DNA of 64,000 nucleotides from Bacillus atrophaeus (GTDB lineage Bacteria; Bacillota; Bacilli; Bacillales; Bacillaceae), in contig NZ_LSBB01000020.1 in the NCBI RefSeq assembly GCF_001584335.1, forward strand, positions 806,001 to 870,000. Reading direction: 5' to 3'. The notes under the pieces were generated by a model. It did no database searches, was not told the DNA's origin, and saw nothing but the letters and a program-made list of their open reading frames with translations. Shown piece by piece: positions 53,063 to 62,000 of the stretch. How positions within the stretch are numbered: the first letter of the stretch is position 1; every line of letters starts with the position of its first letter. Position numbers and translations under genes: made by a program.

Positions 53063-56000
53063 GTGAAAACCATAACGAAGCAAATCACCTTATCGCTGAA
53101 AAATCCGTTTATTCGTCACCATGTGGTATACGGACAAGAAGTGCTTCCAGGATTGGCTTATATTGATATGATCTATCAAATATTCAGAGAACGGGATTAT
53201 TCCTTTACCGACCTTCAATTGCGTAATTTATCTATCTATCAGCCGTTAGCTGCAGGACAGGATACAGTGATTATGCTCAATCTCGAATGTAAGGAGAAAA
53301 AGGAAGGGCTTTGGCAGATAACGATAAAAGGTTATGAAAAGCGTAACGGCAAAACGAACTCAGAAGAGAAACTCTATATCAAAGCAGAAATGCACATCGG
53401 TGCTATGCCGGCTTTTGAAGAGACACTTGATCTTATTAACATCAAAGAATGTGCCAAAGTCATTGTTCCGCTGCATGATGTTTATGAACAATGCAGACGC
53501 CAGGAATTGGTGCACAGCGGATATATGAAGGCGGAAGGTCAAATTTACGAAGGAGAAGACGGCGTTCTCATTGATTTGTCTCTTGGCTCACAAGCCATGC
53601 TTCATGCCGAGGGGTTCATGTTCCACCCCACTCTCATTGACGGGAGCGGGGTAGGCTCAAACCACATGCTGTCGTCTTTACTGAAAGGGGAACAGAGGCT
53701 GTACTTGCCTCTGTTCTATGAATCTTTTTCCGCTTCAGAACTTTTGCAAACGCAATGCATGACGAGAATTAAGCGCTCTTCGATCCGTCGGGAAAAAGAA
53801 CTCATTTATTTAACGATGGAATTTTTCAACGCTTCCGGAGAAAAAGTGGCTGAATTAAAAAACTTTACAAGTAAACTTGTGCGCGAAGCCGAGCTTATCA
53901 ATGGGGAACGCAAGACTATGCAGCCGAATCAAGAAACAAAGGCAGATATACCTGCTGAATCTGTTACTGCCGGAATGGAAGAAGTGTCTGCGTCAGTCGA
54001 TCATGCGGGACCATACGGCGAAGCGGAACAATTTGTCAGCCGGTTAATAGGAGACAAAATAAATATACCGATAGAACAGATCGAAAAGCAGGTCGGTTAT
54101 TATCAAATGGGTCTGAGTTCCTCCGGTTTGCTGGATGTGGTAGAAACCATTAGTGACAAAATCGGCGAGAGTCTTTCTCCGACGCTGCTGTTTGAATATA
54201 CGACTATCGCGGAACTATCTGCGTTTCTTGCCAAGGAGCACGCCGAACATTTTGCTGCCTCCCATTCCTCTCATCAGATTGATCGTAAAGCTAGCGTAAC
54301 TGGTCAAGGGGCTTCCGAGAAAAGGGAGGAAAATGTCAGTTCTGCCTCCTCTCACGCTCCTGCACTCATGCCGGCTGTGGAAGGAGACATTGCGATTATC
54401 GGCATGGCGGGCCGGTATCCGAAGGCAAACAATATTCATGAATTTTGGAACAATTTGAAAGAGGGGAAAGATTGTATCAGTGAAATCCCTGAATCGCGTT
54501 GGGATTGGCGCCGCTTTGAAGGCTTAACATCTCCTTCAGGAAAGAAAATCTCTAAATGGGGAGGTTTTATAGAAGATCCGGATTGTTTCGATCCCCAATT
54601 TTTCCGAATAACACCAAGGGAAGCAGAAACAATGGATCCTCAGGAGCGTCTGTTTTTGGAAACTTGCTGGGAAACAATTGAGGATGCGGGCTATACGCCG
54701 AAGACACTGGCAAAACCCCGAGGCCGGAATAACAGACAGCATGTAGGTGTTTTTGCGGGTGTCATGCATAAGGATTATACGTTAGTCGGAGCTGAGGCTG
54801 CATCAAAAGAAAATGTGTTTCCTCTCTCTTTGAACTATGCGCAAATCGCCAACAGGGTTTCGTATTTTTGCAATTTTCACGGCCCGAGTATGGCGGTCGA
54901 TACGGTATGTTCTTCCTCTCTGACTGCCGTACATCTGGCGCTGGAAAGCATCCGCCACGGCGAGTGCGAAGTCGCATTGGCAGGAGGAGTTAACTTATCA
55001 CTGCATCCGAATAAATATATGACATACGGGGTTTGGGATATGTTTTCCAGCGATGGCTATTGCCGCACTTTCGGTAAAGACGGGGATGGCTATGTGCCGG
55101 CTGAAGGAATCGGTGCGGTATTATTAAAACCTTTACGCCAGGCGGTGGAAGACGGAGACCGAATTTATGCTGTGATTAAAGGAAGTGCTGTTAACCACGT
55201 GGGAACAGTAAGCGGGATTTCTGTGCCGAGTCCTGTTTCGCAGGCTGATCTCATTGAGACATGCCTGGACAAAACAGGGATTGACCCGCGGACCGTCAGT
55301 TATGTGGAAGCACACGGAACCGGCACGTCCCTAGGAGACCCGATTGAGGTACAGGGACTGGTGAAAGCCTTCCGGCAATATACACAAGATCAGCAGTTTT
55401 GTTCAATCGGTTCAGTGAAATCGAATATCGGGCATGCGGAATCTGCCGCAGGTATCAGCGGATTGAGCAAGGTTGCCCTGCAGCTTCATCATCAGACGCT
55501 TGTGCCTTCTCTACATTCAGAGGAACTGAATCCGTATGTAGATTTCAGGAAATCGCCATTTTATGTGCAGCATGAAACAGAAACATGGAAACAGCCTGTT
55601 ATCAAGGAGAATGGCGAGGAAATCAGCTGCCCGCGCCGGGCGGGGATCAGCTCGTTTGGAGCAACAGGCTCAAATGCGCATATTATCTTGGAAGAATATA
55701 TTCCTGAAATAGCGGAGCAGCACATTTCTTCGCCTGAGGACAAGCCTGTGATCATTCCGCTGTCTGCCCGCAATAAGGAACGGCTTCATGACTATGCGGA
55801 ACGGCTGTTGGACTTCCTTCATGATGGCATTCACATTTCAGATTTGGCCTATACACTGCAGGTGGGCCGCGAACCGATGGAAGAACGGGTTGCTTTTGTA
55901 GCAAGCGGCATTCCGGAGTTGATCGGACAATTGGAAGCCTTCTGTCAAGGGAAAGAATCGATCCGCAATTGTTGGAACGGCCGCGTGAACAGAGGGAACG

Positions 56001-59000
56001 GCGATCATTCGGACTCTCCCGCAATGGTACATAAATGGTTGGAAGAAGGCAGTTTCGAGATCATCGCCAAACGGTGGGCTGATGGAGTTACTGTTGATTG
56101 GAAGCTCTTGTACGGAGAAAACAAACCAAAACGCATCAGCTTACCGACATATCCTTTCGAAAAAGTTCGCTATTGGGTGCCGGAAGCAGAAATCGGAACT
56201 GATATGGCGGCAACGAATTCGATAGAAGATCATGTCATTCACCCTCTGCTTCATCAAAACGTATCCGATATGTCGGGCGTGCGTTTTCGGTCGGAGTTTA
56301 CGGGAAGTGAATTTTTCCTTAAAGATCATGTCATTAAAGGCCAGCGTATTTTGCCCGGAGCCGCTTTTTTAGAAATGGTTCGGGCGGCAGTGGAACAAGC
56401 GGTCAGGGAGCAATCGCAAGCCAGCATCCGGCTTCAAAATATTGTCTGGATACGCCCTTTTGCTGTAACCGATCTGCAATCGGACATACACATTCGCCTA
56501 TATCCGGAAGACAATGGAGAAATCGCGTATGAACTGTATAAGGAGCCTGACAGTTTAGAAAAGGAGCCTATCATTTACGGACAAGGAAGCGCAGTGCTTT
56601 ATCAGGCTGATGAACCTCCTGTATTGGACATTCAACAGTTGAAAAACAATTGCAGCCAGCGTATTCTTTCACCCGATGAATGCTACGAAGCTTATAAAAA
56701 TATGGGGATTGAGTACGGTGCCGGCCACAGAGCGATTGACAAGATCTATGCAGGGGAAAACGAAGTTCTCGCTAAGCTGTCCATGCCATCTGCCGTTTCC
56801 TTTACACAAGACCGTTATATTCTGCATCCAAGCATGCTGGATTCTGCATTCCAGGCATCTATAGGCTTGAAGCTTGGGAACAGAGATTCAAGCCCGACAG
56901 AAAGCAAAGCAATGCTGCCTTTCGCATTACAGGATATTCAAATATTCAGAGGCTGCGCGTCCGCGATGTGGGTGCACGTTAGATACAGCCAGGGAAGTAC
57001 GGCGCAGGACCGTGTCCAGAAGCTTGACATTGATTTGTGTAATGAAGAGGGACTGGTATGCGTGAGAATGAAAGGCTATTCTTCCAGAGTTTTAGAAAAC
57101 GAAACAGATGGGGCAGACGCCGCGCCGGCAATCGGAACGCTCTTGTTCGAGCATGTCTGGGAAGAAAAAGCCATTTCAGAAAAGGATAGATCAATTGAAT
57201 ATAAAGAACATAAAGTGATTGTTTGTGATATAGAAGAAAAACTAACCGAAAGAATTCAAGCACAACTTGACTGTGTGATACTGCATTCTAATCGTCAAGC
57301 GATACATGAACGGTTTGAAACATATGCCGTACAGGCATTTGAAGAAATACAACAGACACTAAACGCAAAATCCGGCGGAAAGATGTTAATCCAGATCGCT
57401 GTCCCTGCACAGAGCAACCCGCAGCTTCTCAGCGGCCTGACAGGACTGCTTAAAACGGCACAGCTGGAGAATCCAAAACTGACAGGCCAACTGATTGAAA
57501 TCGATTCCGGTATGAATGCAGACGATATGGCCGGAACAATAAAAGAAAACAGGCTATGCCCGAGTGACAAACACATCCGTTATTGGAACGAAAAACGTTA
57601 TGTCGGCGAATGGAGAGAAACAGACGCAGAACAACTGGGCGTAAAAGTGCCGTGGAGAGATCAAGGGGTTTATCTTATCACAGGCGGAGCTGGCGGTCTT
57701 GGTTTGATATTTGCCAACGAAATTGCACATCAAACAAAAGAGGCTGTATTGATTCTTACAGGACGATCTCCGCTAGATGACAGGAAGATGTCCCAGCTCC
57801 AGGAATTACAACATTCAGGAGCGCGCATGGTATATAAGCAAGCCGATATTACAGAAAAAGAAGCTGTTCATGCTTTAACCGAAGAGATTCAAAAGGAGTA
57901 TGGCAGTCTGAACGGGATCATTCATAGCGCAGGCATCATCAGAGACAATTTCATCATTAAGAAAAAGAAAGAAGAAATCCAAGAAGTGCTGGCTCCAAAG
58001 GTAACCGGTCTGGTCAACCTTGACGAGGCAACGAAAGATATACCGCTCGACTTCTTCATTCTGTTTTCTTCAGGAGCCGGAACAGTGGGAAGCGCAGGAC
58101 AGGCGGATTATGCAATGGCGAATGCATTTATGAATACATTCAGCGAATACCGGAATAGCCAAGCGGCGTTACACAATCGTTATGGAAAAACACTCTCCAT
58201 AAGCTGGCCGTTGTGGAAAGACGGGGGCATGCATGTTGATGCTGAAACTGAACGGATGCTGACACGGGATACCGGCATGATAGCCATGGAAACAGAAAGC
58301 GGCATTCAGGCATTATATCGCGGATGGGCTTCAGGAAAAGCGCAACTGATGGTGGCACAAGGCGTAGTGAAGAAAATCCATTCGTTTTTACAGCAAACGG
58401 CAAACAATTCTGCTCAAAATACAAGCGGCAGCAGCGGGAAGCCGTATGCAGAGAACGAAAATTCCGTGCTGAAAGTCCAAGAGGAGTTGCTGAGAGAAAA
58501 AGGGGAGAATTATTTCAAAAAAGTGCTTTCTGCTGTTATTAAACTCCCGGTAAACCGTATAGATGCCGCGGCTCCTATGGAAGATTACGGAATAGATTCT
58601 ATTATGATCATGCACTTGACGGGTCAGTTAGAAAAGGTATTCGGTTCATTGTCCAAAACATTGTTCTTTGAATATCAGAACATTACATCCTTAACAGAAT
58701 ATTTTATTGAATCACACAAGGAAACGATGTTAGACATTTTGGGAATTGAAACAGAAGAAGCGCCTCCTTCTGAAAAGGTTGACATCTCAGATTCAGAGGC
58801 CAAGCATGTAAAACCGGTCACTTATGGCCGAAAGAAACCCGGGTTTGCTCCTTTGCGAATGAAAGTGCAAGAGCAGCCAAGTAAAAATGACAGTGAAGAT
58901 ATTGCGATTATCGGTATTTCCGGACGCTATCCTCAAGCGGACAACATCCACGAATTTTGGAAAAACTTGAAGGAGGGCCATGACTGCATTACTGAGGTTC

Positions 59001-62000
59001 CGGAAGACCGCTGGGATCACAGCCTTTATTATGATGAAGATAAGGACAAAGCGGGAAAAACCTACAGCAAATGGGGAGGCTTCATCAATGATGTAGATAA
59101 GTTTGATCCGCAATTTTTCCACATCTCTCCTCGGGAAGCAAAAATGATGGACCCGCAGGAACGTTTATTTTTACAGTGTGTTTATGAAACGATGGAAGAT
59201 GCGGGATATACAAGAGAGCATCTTGGCCGTGAAAAAGATGCTGAACTGGGCGGGAACGTCGGAGTTTACGTTGGGGCCATGTACGAAGAATACCAATTAT
59301 ACGGAGCGCAAGAACAGGTGCGGGGCAGACCGCTGGCTCTGACCGGAAACCCATCCTCCATAGCGAACCGGGTATCCTATTTCTTTAATTTCCATGGACC
59401 GAGCATCGCGTTGGATACAATGTGCTCTTCTTCATTAACTGCGATACATCTGGCTTGCCAAAGTTTACAGCGCGGAGAATGTGAGGCGGCATTTGCGGGC
59501 GGGGTCAATGTTTCGATCCATCCAAATAAATATTTGATGCTGGGTCAGAACAAATTTATGTCAAGCAAAGGCCGATGTGAAAGCTTTGGACAGGGAGGCG
59601 ACGGCTATGTGCCGGGTGAAGGCGTCGGAGCCGCGCTTCTAAAGCCATTGTCTAAAGCTGTTAAAGATGGTGACCACATTTATGGAATCATTAAGGGAAC
59701 AGCCATTAATCACGGAGGAAAAACAAACGGATACTCAGTCCCTAATCCGAATGCTCAGGCAGCTGTAATTAAAAAGGCGCTTACGGAAGCGAAAGTTGAT
59801 CCGCGGGCAATCAGCTATATCGAAGCGCACGGCACTGGGACATCCCTCGGAGATCCGATTGAAATAACCGGACTGGCAAAAGTGTTTAGAGAACAAACAA
59901 AAGACAAACAGTTTTGCGCCATCGGATCAGCCAAATCCAATATCGGCCATTGTGAGAGTGCGGCAGGTATCGCCGGGCTGACAAAGGTATTGCTGCAAAT
60001 GAAGCACAGGCAGCTGGCACCTTCACTGCACTCAAAAGTACTGAATCCGAATATTGATTTTCTCAATTCTCCATTCAAAGTGCAGCAAGAGCTTGAAGAA
60101 TGGGAGCAGCCGGTCATTCAAGTGAATGGACAACAAATTGAATATCCAAGAATCGCAGGCATCTCTTCGTTTGGCGCTGGAGGAGTAAATGCTCATGTGC
60201 TGATAGAAGAGTATATTCCGAAATCTGAGCCGACGATGTCAGCTCCGTCTGCGAATCAACAGCCGGCCATCATCGTACTGTCAGCAAAGAATGAAGAGAG
60301 GCTTCAAAAGCGTGCTGAAAGTCTGCTGGGTGCCATTCGTGACAAAAGGTATTCTGAAAAGGATCTGATCCGTATGGCATACACGCTTCAAGTCGGGCGT
60401 GAAGCGATGGACGAGCGTTTGGCGCTTGTGGCTGAAAATATGCAAGGACTCGAAGAAAAGCTGAATGAATTTATTGCCGGGAAGGAAAATACCGAACATC
60501 TATACCGCGGACAAGTCAAACGAAACAAAGAAACCATGGCCGTGTTTGCGGCTGATGAAGACATGGCAAAGACAATCGAAGCTTGGATACGAAAAGGAAA
60601 ATATACGAAGTTTTTAGACCTTTGGGTAAAAGGTTTGAACATCGATTGGAACATGCTCTATCAAGATGACAAACCGCAGCGCATCAGCTTGCCTAGTTAT
60701 CCTTTTGCAAGAGACCGCTATTGGATAGAAGAAAATGAGCGGCAGACCGTCGAAAAAAATTCAGTCAGACCGGTTGAACCGATTAAACCAATTAAACCAG
60801 TTGAAACGGTCAAACCTGTCGTTACAGTACAGCCTGTCAGTCAAGAGCCATCGATTTCTCGCAGAGTCAGCAGCAAGCCTGCCAATATCTCTTTGCAGCC
60901 CTTGGCAGTTCAGGCGATAACACCAAGTAATGGAACTGAAGACTTGCAAAATGTCGCTTCGGAGCCGCATCGATCCCTTTCTGCCGAAGTGCTGTGTGAT
61001 GAACTGACGGCAAGCTTAGCAGAAGTGTTATACATGGACCAGCATGAAGTCGATCCGGATGAAACATTCATTGATATCGGAATGGACTCTATTACAGGGC
61101 TTGAATGGATTAAAGCGATTAACAAGCAATATGGTACGTCACTCGTTGTTACAAAGGTGTATGATTATCCGACGATCCGTGATTTTGCAGCATTTTTAAA
61201 AAGTGAATTAAGTAAACAAGCTGAAGGTGAAAAAACGGCAGGAGTTTTCGCGGTGAAAGCGCCAGATACACATATGCCGATAAACCGGACAGAAACAGTG
61301 TCAGCTAAACCGGTCAATATTTCTTTACAGCCATTAAGCAATCAGCAGCCCGCTCATAATGAACCCATAGAAGACATTCAGTATGCAGCCGCGGAAATAT
61401 CGGCGACAAGCCAGTATCCGGAAACAGTTGAAACGCTCCATGAAGAATTGAAGGAAAGTATAGCCGATGTTCTTTACATGGATCAGCACGAGGTGGATAT
61501 CGACGACACATTCATTGATATCGGAATGGACTCTATTACGGGGCTTGAATGGGTAAAGGCGGTTAATAAGCAGTACAATACGTCATTGACCGTAACCAAA
61601 GTTTATGATTATCCGACGATTCGTGATTTTGCGGGATTTCTAAAAACTGAGCTGGTCAAACGAGGCAAAGGAAAAAAGGAAGTCAAGCCAAAGAATCTCA
61701 ATTCGCCTTCAGAAGTGTCTGTAAAGCCTATAGCATCACTTGAGGCGAAGCCGGCAGACGTACCGATTCAGCCTGTTCAATTAAAGCCGGTAAAGGAACC
61801 CGAAAAGAAAACAGCCCGATTTGAACAAGATTACCCAGCGGATGCGATAGCCATTGTCGGGATGTCAGGAAGATACCCCGGCGCAAGTGACGTAAGCACA
61901 TATTGGGATAACTTAGTCCATGCCAGAAATTCAATCAAGGACATTCCGAAATCTCGGTGGGATGTGAACCAATATTATGACCCGGCTCTGAATCAAAAAG

